A stretch of DNA of 64,000 nucleotides from CAZWVA01 sp964636885 (GTDB lineage: Bacteria > Desulfobacterota_D > UBA1144 > Nemesobacterales > CSP1-2), in NCBI GenBank assembly GCA_964636885.1, contig CAZWVA010000005.1, positions 9,057-73,056 on the forward strand, read 5' to 3'. Positions 1-8,104 of the stretch are shown here, one piece after another. The first letter of the stretch is position 1. The number at the start of each line of letters is the position of its first letter. A program made the position numbers and the translations under genes. The notes under the pieces are model-generated. The model saw nothing but the letters and a program-made list of their open reading frames with translations. It had not been told where the DNA came from and did not search any database.

Positions 1-1
1 G

Positions 2-307
2 ATAGTCGAACAGAAGGAAGTAAAGCCCCAGATAAGCCAGTTGGTTCCGCCGATAAAGAGGTATCCTCTCGAGGAATTTAGGCTAGTTGGCATCCTATGG
101 ACGGGACAGCAACCAAAGGCCATGATCGTTGATCCCGAGAAAAACACCTACGTCCTCGGAATCGGAGACGAGATAGGAAACAGCCAAGGGAAGATAGTGG
201 AGATTAGGGATAACGGTATTCTCGTAGAAGAGAAAAAGCAGTTTGAAGACATATTCGGTCAGAAAAGGATCGAGATTAAGAAGTCCATCCTGGCGTTTAG
301 AGAATAG
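2..307 (+). CDS. pilP: PilP-like type IV pilus assembly protein, C-terminal fragment
   Basis: The frame is open to the left edge, so only about the last 101 residues are present and the true start is outside the window. The visible part carries the core of PilP C-terminal domains: YPLEEFRLVGIL, then a nucleotide-free beta-rich segment with GDEIGNSQGKIVEI and an acidic strand. PilP is an inner-membrane-tethered periplasmic protein that links the PilN/PilO platform to the PilQ secretin. It ends 53 bases before pilQ, which fits the usual pilMNOPQ order. An in-frame TTG at 41 lies inside the domain and is unlikely to be a start. Confidence 0.82.
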   Translation: MVEQKEVKPQISQLVPPIKRYPLEEFRLVGILWTGQQPKAMIVDPEKNTYVLGIGDEIGNSQGKIVEIRDNGILVEEKKQFEDIFGQKRIEIKKSILAFRE

Positions 308-360
308 CGATATGGAGAGATAGTAAGAAGCAAAGATTCTTAAAGGAGGAGGACGGTGGA

Positions 361-2262
361 ATGAAATTCCTGCTTAGGGCGATCTTCATCGGTGTTTGTT
401 TAATCGGATTCCCTTTGATCTCTAATTCCCAGACGACAGAAAAGAGCGAGTCTCCGGCCATTATCAAAGATGGTGCCTCTAGTGCGATTGAAGAGCCACC
501 CTCCATCCCGCAGGCGGCCCAGCCAAAGCAGCCCCCCCTTACCCCTTCCTCTACACAGCCCAATCCGGTTGGCCTAAATAGGGTTGAGAGCATAGATTTT
601 GAGTCCCTAGACGGGGCGGGGCTTGTCACTATTAGGACAACCGCTCCTGTAAAATACGAGGAGCTTCCAAAGGAAAAGGGGAGATTCGGTGTAAGGCTTG
701 AAGGTGTATACCTGTCGGATGAGCTTCAGGTTTCAAGAGACGTAAAGGACTTTGATAGCCCCGTAAATTTTGTATCCTCTTTTAGGGATCCGGCTAGGGA
801 AAGCGACGTGATACTCTCTTTGGAATTAAAGGAAGACGTGCCTTCTCAGCTTGAGCAAAAGGGAAATGTAATCACCATTAGAATCGGTATGACAAGGGAA
901 GAACGGAAGATGGCTGAGAAGGAGGAGGTTCAGGTTGTAGAGGAAGAGAAGCCTACCTGGGCCTTTGATTTTCGTACGGCGACCACACCGGGGGCAAAGA
1001 AGGCATATCGCGGACAGCTCGTCTCCTTTGATTTTAAGGATGCTGACATAAGGGATGTGCTTAGAATCCTTGCCGACATAAGCGGTTTTAATATCATAGT
1101 TTCGAGTGAAGTAAAGGGTACCGTTACGTTAAAGCTTTCAAATGTTCCATGGGATCAGGCCCTCGATGTCGTTCTTGAGGATGCTGGGCTTGGTGCGTTT
1201 GTTGAAGGGAACGTGATTAAGGTAGCTCCCCTTAAGGCGCTTCAGCAGAGGCAATCCGCAATGCAGGCTGCCGCCAAGTCGAAGGAACAGCTTGAACCCC
1301 TTACCACAAAGCAGGTTTTTGTGAACTACGCCTCCGCTGAGGAGTTGGTACCACTTGCAGAACCGCTTCTAAGTGAAAGAGGTGAAATAAAGGTGGATAC
1401 CCGTACCAATAGCCTTCTCATAACCGATACAGGCGCCAGGGTTACTCAGATTGAAGAACTCGTTAGAAGCCTCGATACGAGAACCCCTCAGGTCTTGATA
1501 GAGTCCCGTATCGTTCAGGCAACCCTCGACTTCACGCGTGAACTCGGCGTGCAGTGGGGGTTTAATTACAGGGCCTCTGCCGCTACGGGGAATCCAACCG
1601 GGGCGATCTTCCCTTCGAGCATCGGGGTGGGTGGTGTTACCCCAGGTAATCCTGGTCCCTTTGGATCCATTGGAGAGAACTTCATTGTAGACCTTCCCGC
1701 CGCCGTCGGCACGGGATCCGGCGGAGCATTGGGAATAGTACTAGGAAGCATCACGGGGGCCTACGATCTCGATATAAGGCTCTCTGCCCTTGAGAACAGG
1801 GGTGATGGGAGGGTTCTCTCATCTCCCAAGGTCTTAACCCTCGATAACATACCTGCAAGGATCGAGCAGGGCGTGTCAATTCCGTTTCTCAGCGTCTCTG
1901 CGGCTGGAACTCAGACCCAGTTTGTGGATGCGACACTTAGGCTTGAGGTCACCCCTCACGTGACAAACGACGGCAGGGTCCTTATGAACATAAAGGTTAC
2001 GGACAACGCCCCTGATCCCTCGATTGTTGGGGCTAACGGTCAGCCCGCTATAAGGAGAAACGAGGCCGAGACACAGGTTCTTTCAATCGATGGTGAGACG
2101 ATCGTGATTGGAGGTATCTTCACAAGGACCTCGACCGAGAACCTAAACGGGATCCCCTGGTTTTCGAGAATCCCGCTTCTTGGATTCCTATTCAGAAACA
2201 CCCAGACCGTCGATCAGAGAAGAGAACTCTTGGTATTTATAACGCCAAGGATCATAAGATAG
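361..2262 (+). CDS. pilQ: PilQ, type IV pilus outer-membrane secretin
   Basis: 633 residues, the usual secretin length. Residues 1-24 form a signal peptide. An AMIN-like peptidoglycan-binding region spans roughly 74-170. An STN/secretin-N unit (LVSFDFKDADIRDVLRILA onward) spans about 220-285 and a NolW-like unit about 316-385. The C-terminal secretin barrel domain runs from about 465 to the end, with the typical VLSSPKVLTLDN and GIFTRTSTENLNGIPWFSRI phrases. PilQ forms the multimeric outer-membrane pore through which type IV pili pass. It follows pilP and has a strong ribosome site (aaaggaggagga) just upstream of the ATG. The linker at 390-450 is Gly/Pro-rich. Confidence 0.95.
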   Translation: MKFLLRAIFIGVCLIGFPLISNSQTTEKSESPAIIKDGASSAIEEPPSIPQAAQPKQPPLTPSSTQPNPVGLNRVESIDFESLDGAGLVTIRTTAPVKYEELPKEKGRFGVRLEGVYLSDELQVSRDVKDFDSPVNFVSSFRDPARESDVILSLELKEDVPSQLEQKGNVITIRIGMTREERKMAEKEEVQVVEEEKPTWAFDFRTATTPGAKKAYRGQLVSFDFKDADIRDVLRILADISGFNIIVSSEVKGTVTLKLSNVPWDQALDVVLEDAGLGAFVEGNVIKVAPLKALQQRQSAMQAAAKSKEQLEPLTTKQVFVNYASAEELVPLAEPLLSERGEIKVDTRTNSLLITDTGARVTQIEELVRSLDTRTPQVLIESRIVQATLDFTRELGVQWGFNYRASAATGNPTGAIFPSSIGVGGVTPGNPGPFGSIGENFIVDLPAAVGTGSGGALGIVLGSITGAYDLDIRLSALENRGDGRVLSSPKVLTLDNIPARIEQGVSIPFLSVSAAGTQTQFVDATLRLEVTPHVTNDGRVLMNIKVTDNAPDPSIVGANGQPAIRRNEAETQVLSIDGETIVIGGIFTRTSTENLNGIPWFSRIPLLGFLFRNTQTVDQRRELLVFITPRIIR

Positions 2263-2295
2263 AAAGAATAATCGGATTAAAGGAGGATAGGAAGA

Positions 2296-2868
2296 ATGAG
2301 TAAACCCCTTTTGGGTTTCATGTTGTTTCCAAGCGTTGTCGTCTTTACGCTTATCGTTGGAATAATAGGGCTAAGCTGTACGGGGGAGAACCCACCTTTT
2401 GCCCCCTTTAACTCAACTGTGACTATTCTAAACCCACCAGGGGATGTTACTATTCCCCCAAACGCCATTTCACCACAGGGTCCCTTTAACGCACTTGTCC
2501 TTGACCCGGATGGAAACCCGTTAAACGACGTAAGGGTCACGTTTATCCTTTCTTTTGCGGGAGCGAACGATTTTGTAGTGGACACGAATGGGGACGGAAT
2601 ACCCGATGCCCGTGCCCTTCAACTGGTCGATCCCGATGCTTGTCAGCCCGTTTCGGATAATTGCCTCCTTGTTCCGATATCCGAGTGGTTTGACTTGGGG
2701 GCCTTCTGCGATTCTCCATGTACAAAACTCACAGACGACCGCGGGATTGCAGACATAGTCATACTCATAAGCAATCCAAACGGTAACCTCATAATAGACC
2801 CTGCAACATTCGAGGCCTCGATAGAGACGGATGTCGATAGCGTTACCTTTACCGTCAATGTTCCGTGA
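2296..2868 (+). CDS. putative Ig-like exported lipoprotein
   Basis: 190 residues. A long hydrophobic leader ends in a lipobox (GIIGLSC, Cys about residue 29), so the mature protein should be an envelope lipoprotein. The rest is beta-rich with a phrase typical of bacterial Ig-like (Big_1/invasin type) folds, LDPDGNPLNDVRVTFILS at about 75-92, and it closes on VTFTVNVP. Four cysteines sit in a short stretch in the middle (DACQPVSDNC, FCDSPC), suggesting disulfides. It lies 33 bases after pilQ behind an aaaggagg ribosome site, so it is probably co-transcribed and may serve pilus or surface function. That role is inferred from position only. Confidence 0.7.
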   Translation: MSKPLLGFMLFPSVVVFTLIVGIIGLSCTGENPPFAPFNSTVTILNPPGDVTIPPNAISPQGPFNALVLDPDGNPLNDVRVTFILSFAGANDFVVDTNGDGIPDARALQLVDPDACQPVSDNCLLVPISEWFDLGAFCDSPCTKLTDDRGIADIVILISNPNGNLIIDPATFEASIETDVDSVTFTVNVP

Positions 2869-2902
2869 TGGAAAAATCTCTTTTTAAAGGGAGGGGCGAA
2901 TT

Positions 2903-3793
2903 TTGAAAAGGACATTAAAAACCTCAGGTAAAAACCCATCAAAGCAGATAATCGCATTGTCCGTGTTGTTTGCATTCGTATTGCTTTTAGGGGCTTCATG
3001 CGTCAACGATTTGGATAACGAGTCTTCCCAGGACCCCTTTGGTGACAAGCAGATCCTCGTTGATCCCAATCCGGATGTTCTATTCGGGAATGGGTCTCAT
3101 GAGAGTGAGATCGAGGTTATCGTGAATCCCGCCACGGTTCAAGATGGATCAGGTATCGTATTTAATCTCACGGGCTCAGATCTGCCTAGCAATCTAAGGG
3201 GTTGTTTACGAAACGCGGATACCGTTATTTCGGGTGCTCATGCCTTTGCCGATTATATTGGCGGGATCTTCATCGCATCGTCGGCCGAACTCCAGGCGAG
3301 TGAGCCTCCTACGGCTAGGGTGAATGTGGCGGCCTCCGTGACCCCACCCGGTGGAGGGGATTCGGACTCCAATTTCGGTACCGTAATTCTAAACGGCGTC
3401 GGCATGATACCCCCTGAGGATATAGAGGACCTTGTAACCAACCCAGCCGATAGTCCCACATCCATATTCGTCACACTGGAGTTTCAAACCGTTGGCATTC
3501 CTCCGGGAACGACAGTGAGTTTCACGGTTAGCCGCCCTGACCTTGGAAGCCTAAACCCTACCTCGACCCCTGTGGTTGGATCTGAGGAGAGCGGTTTAGC
3601 CGCTACTCAGTATACAACTGTAAACAATACCGGTGGAACCCAGGTTGTAACCGCAAGGGTAGTCCTTCCCAACCCCTTTGATATTGATCCAAACTGCCCG
3701 AATGTCCCGGAGGCGGACAGGACTATAGAAGAAGTCGTCGTAGTTACCCAGTCTGTTCCTGAACCAACCCCTGCGCCCACCCCGACTCCCTGA
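2903..3793 (+). CDS. exported lipoprotein with Pro/Thr tail, pilQ-linked
   Basis: 296 residues from a TTG start (ribosome site aaaggga upstream). A basic N-terminus is followed by a hydrophobic stretch and a lipobox (LLGASC, Cys about 33), so it is a predicted lipoprotein. The mature part is beta-rich and acidic, with repeated phrases of the Ig-like type (VSFTVSRPDLGSLNPTS) and ends in a low-complexity PEPTPAPTPTP tail like a cell-wall or extracellular linker. It follows the Ig-like lipoprotein by 34 bases and is followed by a terminator, so it should be the last gene of the pil transcript. I do not recognise a named family; adhesin or pilus-accessory function is a guess. Confidence 0.65.
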   Translation: MKRTLKTSGKNPSKQIIALSVLFAFVLLLGASCVNDLDNESSQDPFGDKQILVDPNPDVLFGNGSHESEIEVIVNPATVQDGSGIVFNLTGSDLPSNLRGCLRNADTVISGAHAFADYIGGIFIASSAELQASEPPTARVNVAASVTPPGGGDSDSNFGTVILNGVGMIPPEDIEDLVTNPADSPTSIFVTLEFQTVGIPPGTTVSFTVSRPDLGSLNPTSTPVVGSEESGLAATQYTTVNNTGGTQVVTARVVLPNPFDIDPNCPNVPEADRTIEEVVVVTQSVPEPTPAPTPTP

Positions 3794-3832
3794 CCTTGAG
3801 CGTTTCTATATATTCGCCGGTCTAAGATAAAG

Positions 3833-3860
3833 AGCGCGGAGCTCGGTCTCTGCGCTTTTT
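3833..3860 (+). terminator. rho-independent terminator after the pil operon
   Basis: An inverted repeat, agcgcgga paired with tctgcgct across a six-base loop (one mismatch), is followed directly by a run of five T. It lies 40 bases after the stop of the last pil-linked lipoprotein and before the aldehyde dehydrogenase promoter. Confidence 0.75.
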
Positions 3861-3869
3861 GTCTCTAGC

Positions 3870-3898
3870 TTGACTTAACTCTCGACTTTTTGTTTAAT
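3870..3898 (+). promoter_or_regulatory. sigma-70-type promoter for the aldehyde dehydrogenase
   Basis: TTGACT at 3870-3875 and TTTAAT at 3893-3898 with a 17-base spacer, between the terminator and the dehydrogenase start at 3980. Spacing is ideal and both boxes match 4-5 of 6 consensus bases. Confidence 0.55.
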
Positions 3899-3979
3899 AT
3901 CTAGGTGGGTAGTTCGTGGAGAGGGGTTGGGTTATAGGAAGGTGCGTGTCTTATCTCCACGACTATCAAGGAGGGAATC

Positions 3980-5422
3980 ATGGCTAAGGAATACGGGTTC
4001 TTGGTTAATGGTAAGTGGCTAAAAGGCGAGAGGAAAAGAGAGGTAAAGAGCCCTTATAACGATGAGGTTGTAGGTGTTATAAACATCCCCTCCCCAAAAG
4101 AGGCTAGAGAGGCGATTGACGGTGCCGAGAAGGCCTTCGAGAGATTCAAGAACGCCCCGAGTTATGAGAGAAGCCAGATTCTAAGGAGGATCGTGGACGG
4201 CATCGAAAGGAGAAAAGAGGAGTTTGCAAGGGCCCTTGTGGAGGAAGGGGGAAAACCACTAAAAACGGCAAGGCTCGAGGTAAACCGTGCCATGATGACC
4301 TTTACGGTTGCATCGGAGGAGGCAAACAGATTTGCCGGTGGGGAGATTATTCCGATTGATATCGTTCCTGGAAACGAGGAGAGGTTTGGAATGGTAAGGC
4401 GGTTTCCACTCGGAATCGTAATGGGAATCTCTCCTTTTAATTTTCCTCTAAACCTCGTTGCTCACAAGGTTGCCCCCGCAATAGCATCTGGAAACGTGAT
4501 GATCCTTAAACCCGCATCTCAAACCCCGCTCTCTGCACTTAAGCTCGGAGAGGTCGTTATGGAGGCGGGGATGCTCCCCGGTGGACTCAATATCCTTCCC
4601 CTCCCCGGCTCACAGATTGAACCCGTAATTGAGGACGAGAGGATTAGAAAGGTCTCATTCACGGGAAGCGACGAGATCGGATGGGAGCTCATGAGGAAGT
4701 TCTCGAAGAAGAGGGTCACACTTGAGCTTGGGGGCAATGCGGCATGCATTATAGACGAAGATCCGCCGGATATGGAGTTTGCAGCCACAAGAAGCGCATG
4801 GGGGGCATTCTATCAGGCCGGTCAGAGTTGTATATCGGTTCAGAGGATGTACATCCATGAGAGGATATTCGATGAGTTCTTAGATAGGTTCATATCGGCG
4901 ACAAAGGCCCTTAAGGTTGGAGACCCGATGCTCGAGGACACGGACGTGGGGCCCGTTATCGATAACGATTCGGCAGATAGGATAATGAATTGGATTGACG
5001 AGGCCATAAATATGGGGGCAAAACTCCTTGCGGGAGGACAGAGGGATGGCCGCTTGATCCAGCCCACCATCTTAACCAACGTTCCTTCAACCTGCAAGGT
5101 GAGTTGTGACGAGGTGTTTGGGCCTGTGGTCCAGATAGAGAGGTACAGGGATTTTGACGAGGTCCTTGGTTGGGTAAACGATTCCAGATTCGGACTTCAA
5201 GCCGGGGTGTTTACAAAAGACATGAAGAAGGCGTTTAAGGCCTATAGCGTCCTTAACGTAGGCGGGGTTATCGTGAACGACGTTCCGAGCTTCAGGGTTG
5301 AGAATATGCCCTATGGCGGCGTTAAGGACTCGGGTGTGGGAAGAGAGGGGGTCAGGTATGCGATGGAGGAGATGACGGAATTAAAACTAATGGTCGTGAA
5401 TCTTAAGAATTACGGCACGTAG
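3980..5422 (+). CDS. NAD(P)-dependent aldehyde dehydrogenase
   Basis: 480 residues, the normal length for the ALDH superfamily. Visible motifs are the cofactor-binding phrase SFTGSDEIG, the general-base Glu in ELGGNA (about residue 248) and the catalytic Cys in GQSC (residue 284), followed by EVFGPV and the C-terminal PYGGVKDSGVGREG. The enzyme oxidises an aldehyde to the acid with NAD(P)+. The sequence resembles the lactaldehyde/non-phosphorylating glyceraldehyde-3-phosphate group, but the substrate cannot be read from the motifs. It has its own promoter, and the fatty-acid-type TetR gene follows 75 bases after its stop, so a role in acyl or aldehyde breakdown is plausible. Confidence 0.92.
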   Translation: MAKEYGFLVNGKWLKGERKREVKSPYNDEVVGVINIPSPKEAREAIDGAEKAFERFKNAPSYERSQILRRIVDGIERRKEEFARALVEEGGKPLKTARLEVNRAMMTFTVASEEANRFAGGEIIPIDIVPGNEERFGMVRRFPLGIVMGISPFNFPLNLVAHKVAPAIASGNVMILKPASQTPLSALKLGEVVMEAGMLPGGLNILPLPGSQIEPVIEDERIRKVSFTGSDEIGWELMRKFSKKRVTLELGGNAACIIDEDPPDMEFAATRSAWGAFYQAGQSCISVQRMYIHERIFDEFLDRFISATKALKVGDPMLEDTDVGPVIDNDSADRIMNWIDEAINMGAKLLAGGQRDGRLIQPTILTNVPSTCKVSCDEVFGPVVQIERYRDFDEVLGWVNDSRFGLQAGVFTKDMKKAFKAYSVLNVGGVIVNDVPSFRVENMPYGGVKDSGVGREGVRYAMEEMTELKLMVVNLKNYGT

Positions 5423-5497
5423 AGGGCCCTGTTCTTTATTCTACCCGTATCGGATGCGTCTAGGCGTTCTTGTATATTTGAGGAGTTGAGAATCGGC

Positions 5498-6139
5498 ATG
5501 GCTGAAACGAAGAGGATCGAATCTCAGATAAAGGACAAGAGACTTGTAGAGGTCCGAAGAAGGGAGATCGTAAATGCGGCGGTTGATCTTTTCATAAGAA
5601 AGGGTTTTCACAAGACAACCGTGCGCGAGATCGCACGGAAATTCGGGATGAGTATAGGAACGCTATACGAGTACATAAGGACAAAGGAGGACATACTGTA
5701 CCTCGTCTGCGACTATATACACTCAAACGTAAGGGAGAAGGTGAAACCCTCTTTGACCGTAGATGGCGATTCTGTGGATACGCTAAGGAGGGCCATCCAC
5801 TCGTATATCACCATAATCGACGAGATGCAGGACTACCTTCTCTTTCTATATCAGGAGACGAAGTCCCTAAGCCCCGAGGCCAGAAAGTACATATTTAGAG
5901 CAGAGGAGGAGATGACGGGGATTTTTGAGGAGATCCTGATGAGAGGGGTTGAGGATGGTAGCTTCTCTATAGATAAGAGGGACGTGAACCTCGTGTCCCA
6001 TAACATAATGGTACTAGGGCATATGTGGGCGTTTAGAAGATGGGTTCTTCGGAGGAACTACACCCTTAATAGGTATATAGAGGCACAGACAGAGCTCATC
6101 TTAAGAGGGATAACCACAGGGGAGAGGCCTTCCGTATAG
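5498..6139 (+). CDS. TetR-family transcriptional regulator
   Basis: About 213 residues. The N-terminal helix-turn-helix is clear (RKGFHKTTVREIARKFGMS, then IGTLYEYIRTKEDILY), followed by an all-helical ligand-binding part of the FadR/AcrR-like size. I prefer the ATG at 5498 because gaggag at 5480-5485 sits 12 bases before it; a TTG at 5486 directly abuts that site. It lies downstream of the aldehyde dehydrogenase. Two 16-base palindromes, at 7825 and 8004, flank the promoter of the acyl-CoA dehydrogenase and are the obvious candidate operators. An acyl-CoA ligand is likely but inferred. Confidence 0.88.
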   Translation: MAETKRIESQIKDKRLVEVRRREIVNAAVDLFIRKGFHKTTVREIARKFGMSIGTLYEYIRTKEDILYLVCDYIHSNVREKVKPSLTVDGDSVDTLRRAIHSYITIIDEMQDYLLFLYQETKSLSPEARKYIFRAEEEMTGIFEEILMRGVEDGSFSIDKRDVNLVSHNIMVLGHMWAFRRWVLRRNYTLNRYIEAQTELILRGITTGERPSV

Positions 6140-6327
6140 AAAAGATATTCTACTATAACAAACTATGGATTCTCACACCACACCTGTCTCTGATTTTTCT
6201 TCTACGTAGGTTCATCCCTGCACAGAAAACCGTGATCGTCCTCTATTTTCCTGCTGTCTCCTGCAGCAGTGTCCGAGTCTACAGAAGTGGTGATGCGCCA
6301 ACAGTGGAAGGTGGAGCAGAGATACTC

Positions 6328-7533
6328 TTACTTGATGACAACCGCTTTGGCCAGCATCGTATCCACCAAGGTCGAACCGTCGGGTGCTCGGCGAATAAAA
6401 CGCAGCCGATGCCGCGTGAGGTTGGTGTTGTTGACGAACTCACCATAGAGTTCAAGCGTGACCCCATTTGGAAGCTTCATCTGATCGACAGGTACCATCT
6501 GGCTCAGCGCGCCTCCGAGTCCCCTTGCGACCGGACTGTCGGCAGGTGCGACCGCGTCACCGAGCTTTTCAGCTTGGCCGAGATTGCCAACGAAGGCCGG
6601 ACCTTCTACGTTCCCGACAGAGGTAGGGCCCGCTATCTGCATGTGATGCGGGAGTCTGGTGACTGCCGAGAACCCGATGTTTCGAAGACCCCTCTCCCAG
6701 GGGAACAGATGACGGATCTCCTTGCTGAATGGAAAACTCGATCCCGTCACGGGAATCACTCCGGTCGACTGAAGCGTGAAATGGGGAGACGTAAACCGCT
6801 CGAGGATGTTGACCTGGCATGACATCCCACTTGGTTCCGTTTCTATTTCCACTCTGATGGTCTCCTGCCATTCGACGCCAAAAAACCATCGCCCTCGCCA
6901 GTCTGTTATGGGAGCTCCAGATACCGGGTTGAGGGTTACCTCAGCCACATCAGTGTCGAATTCGCCAGTCGTCCCAGTAGGTGTCGTGTCCTTTGAAGCT
7001 GCTCGACGTACTCGTAGGGGCACGTAAGCATCCTCGGAGATACCCGCCATCCCAAAGAGAGATACCGGACCGAATATTACACCAGCAAGCACATCCACTG
7101 CACTCGCACCCGACGGAGCTTGCGTCATCGGGCCCTTATCTACCGTGAACTCTGAAAGGATGCCGAAGGTACTGCCAATATCGTCATCAGCGTCACAATC
7201 GGGTCGAACGTCCGTGCCATCGCTTATGAACGCCTTCACCTCGGTTACGCCCATAATTGGATTGTTCCAATAGATGTAAAGCGTATCATTGTGAGAAACG
7301 GGATTGCCGTCAGCTGCGAAGCTCTCGTACTGCAACTGGTATTTTACATAGCCTTCGGTGCCCGTAATAGGACCACCGGATTCGCTCTTGAAACGATGCA
7401 CCTCACCGGGAAGTATCTGGTCATGGGGGTTCAGGGCCGGTGTCCACTCTCCCCAGCAATGGTGCTCAGCACTCTTGGTGAGCACGATATCGGTAGCATT
7501 CTGGATATCGATCGTTACGGTTCTCGCGGGCAT
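6328..7533 (-). CDS. possible aegerolysin-like protein, laterally acquired
   Basis: 401 residues, no signal peptide or membrane segment, strong ribosome site (aaaggagg) eight bases before the ATG. The first ~120 residues are beta-rich and have features seen in aegerolysins: a conserved Trp early on (CWGEWTP), the phrase GPITGTEGYVKYQ, and LYIYWNNPIMG resembling the FYWDCPW region of that family. The remainder (~280 residues) matches nothing I recognise. It contains a possible second beta domain and the phrase MQIAGPTSVGNVEGPAFVGN. Base and codon use differ from the neighbours, with a higher G+C and many CGC/CGT/CGG Arg codons, so it was probably gained by transfer. It separates the TetR gene from its likely target. 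Family assignment is tentative. Confidence 0.5.
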   Translation of the reverse strand: MPARTVTIDIQNATDIVLTKSAEHHCWGEWTPALNPHDQILPGEVHRFKSESGGPITGTEGYVKYQLQYESFAADGNPVSHNDTLYIYWNNPIMGVTEVKAFISDGTDVRPDCDADDDIGSTFGILSEFTVDKGPMTQAPSGASAVDVLAGVIFGPVSLFGMAGISEDAYVPLRVRRAASKDTTPTGTTGEFDTDVAEVTLNPVSGAPITDWRGRWFFGVEWQETIRVEIETEPSGMSCQVNILERFTSPHFTLQSTGVIPVTGSSFPFSKEIRHLFPWERGLRNIGFSAVTRLPHHMQIAGPTSVGNVEGPAFVGNLGQAEKLGDAVAPADSPVARGLGGALSQMVPVDQMKLPNGVTLELYGEFVNNTNLTRHRLRFIRRAPDGSTLVDTMLAKAVVIK

Positions 7534-7824
7534 TCTAATTTCCTCCTTTCTGAGGTCACAGAAAAGGTGGCATTGCTACTGCTACATCGCCTAATAATTG
7601 GCCTGCAAAAAATTCAGTGTGACTCTCCCTAATTCTGTGCACGGGCTTTTTACTTTTCTATTCTCTCATAAAGGGGAGCCTAATGTCAAGCAAAATTCTA
7701 TTTCGATTGTCCTTTCTACAAAAAAGAAGGTTCCTTGCCCATTTGTCTAGCTTGAAAACTTGAGGGATAAGAAAAATTTTTATATCACTACCTAAAAGTG
7801 AGATACCTCTTTTTCATCATAAGT

Positions 7825-7840
7825 GAGCGAACGTTCAATC
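7825..7840. promoter_or_regulatory. TetR-type operator, upstream copy
   Basis: Imperfect 16-base palindrome GAGCGAACGTTCAATC. It matches the copy at 8004 in 13 of 16 bases and lies 179 bases further upstream. GC-rich half-sites of this kind are common for TetR-family regulators of fatty-acid genes. Confidence 0.55.
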
Positions 7841-7961
7841 TAAAGTGGATCTAAGGACTAACACAAGGGTTCCAGAACCGTTTCAGATATGAGGGACTTA
7901 TAAAAAGATCCGATGATCCATCTACACTATAAAAGGTTTTTTTGCTTTCTTTCGAGAAGGC

Positions 7962-7991
7962 TTGACATATATAGAAAGGGTGTTTTACAAT
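7962..7991 (+). promoter_or_regulatory. sigma-70 promoter of the acyl-CoA dehydrogenase
   Basis: A perfect TTGACA at 7962-7967 and TACAAT at 7986-7991, spacer 18. The predicted start, about 7998, puts the second palindrome (8004-8019) just inside the transcribed region, a classical repression position. Confidence 0.75.
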
Positions 7992-8003
7992 AAAATAGTA
8001 ACC

Positions 8004-8019
8004 GAGCGAGCGCTCGATC
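8004..8019. promoter_or_regulatory. TetR-type operator, promoter-proximal copy
   Basis: 16-base palindrome GAGCGAGCGCTCGATC with a single mismatched pair. It lies immediately after the -10 box, so a bound repressor would block initiation or clearance. The nearest candidate regulator is the TetR protein at 5498. Confidence 0.65.
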
Positions 8020-8104
8020 ATAATGGGAAAAGAGATAGAAGATGGAGCTTATAGAAACAATGGAATCAAGTAGGATACCAAAGAGAACCTATAGGTGATT
8101 GGGC

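Larger units (their letters stand above)
7534..8104. other. 571-base intergenic region before acyl-CoA dehydrogenase
   Basis: No gene is visible. The left half, next to the foreign gene, is featureless. The right half is AT-rich and holds the upstream palindrome (7825-7840), the sigma-70 promoter (7962-7991) and the downstream palindrome (8004-8019), all oriented to control the acyl-CoA dehydrogenase. Confidence 0.6.

Noticed and set aside
6232..6822. Plus-strand frame of 196 codons opposite the aegerolysin-like gene
   Set aside because: Shadow of the minus-strand gene, which has the strong ribosome site and the sensible protein sequence.
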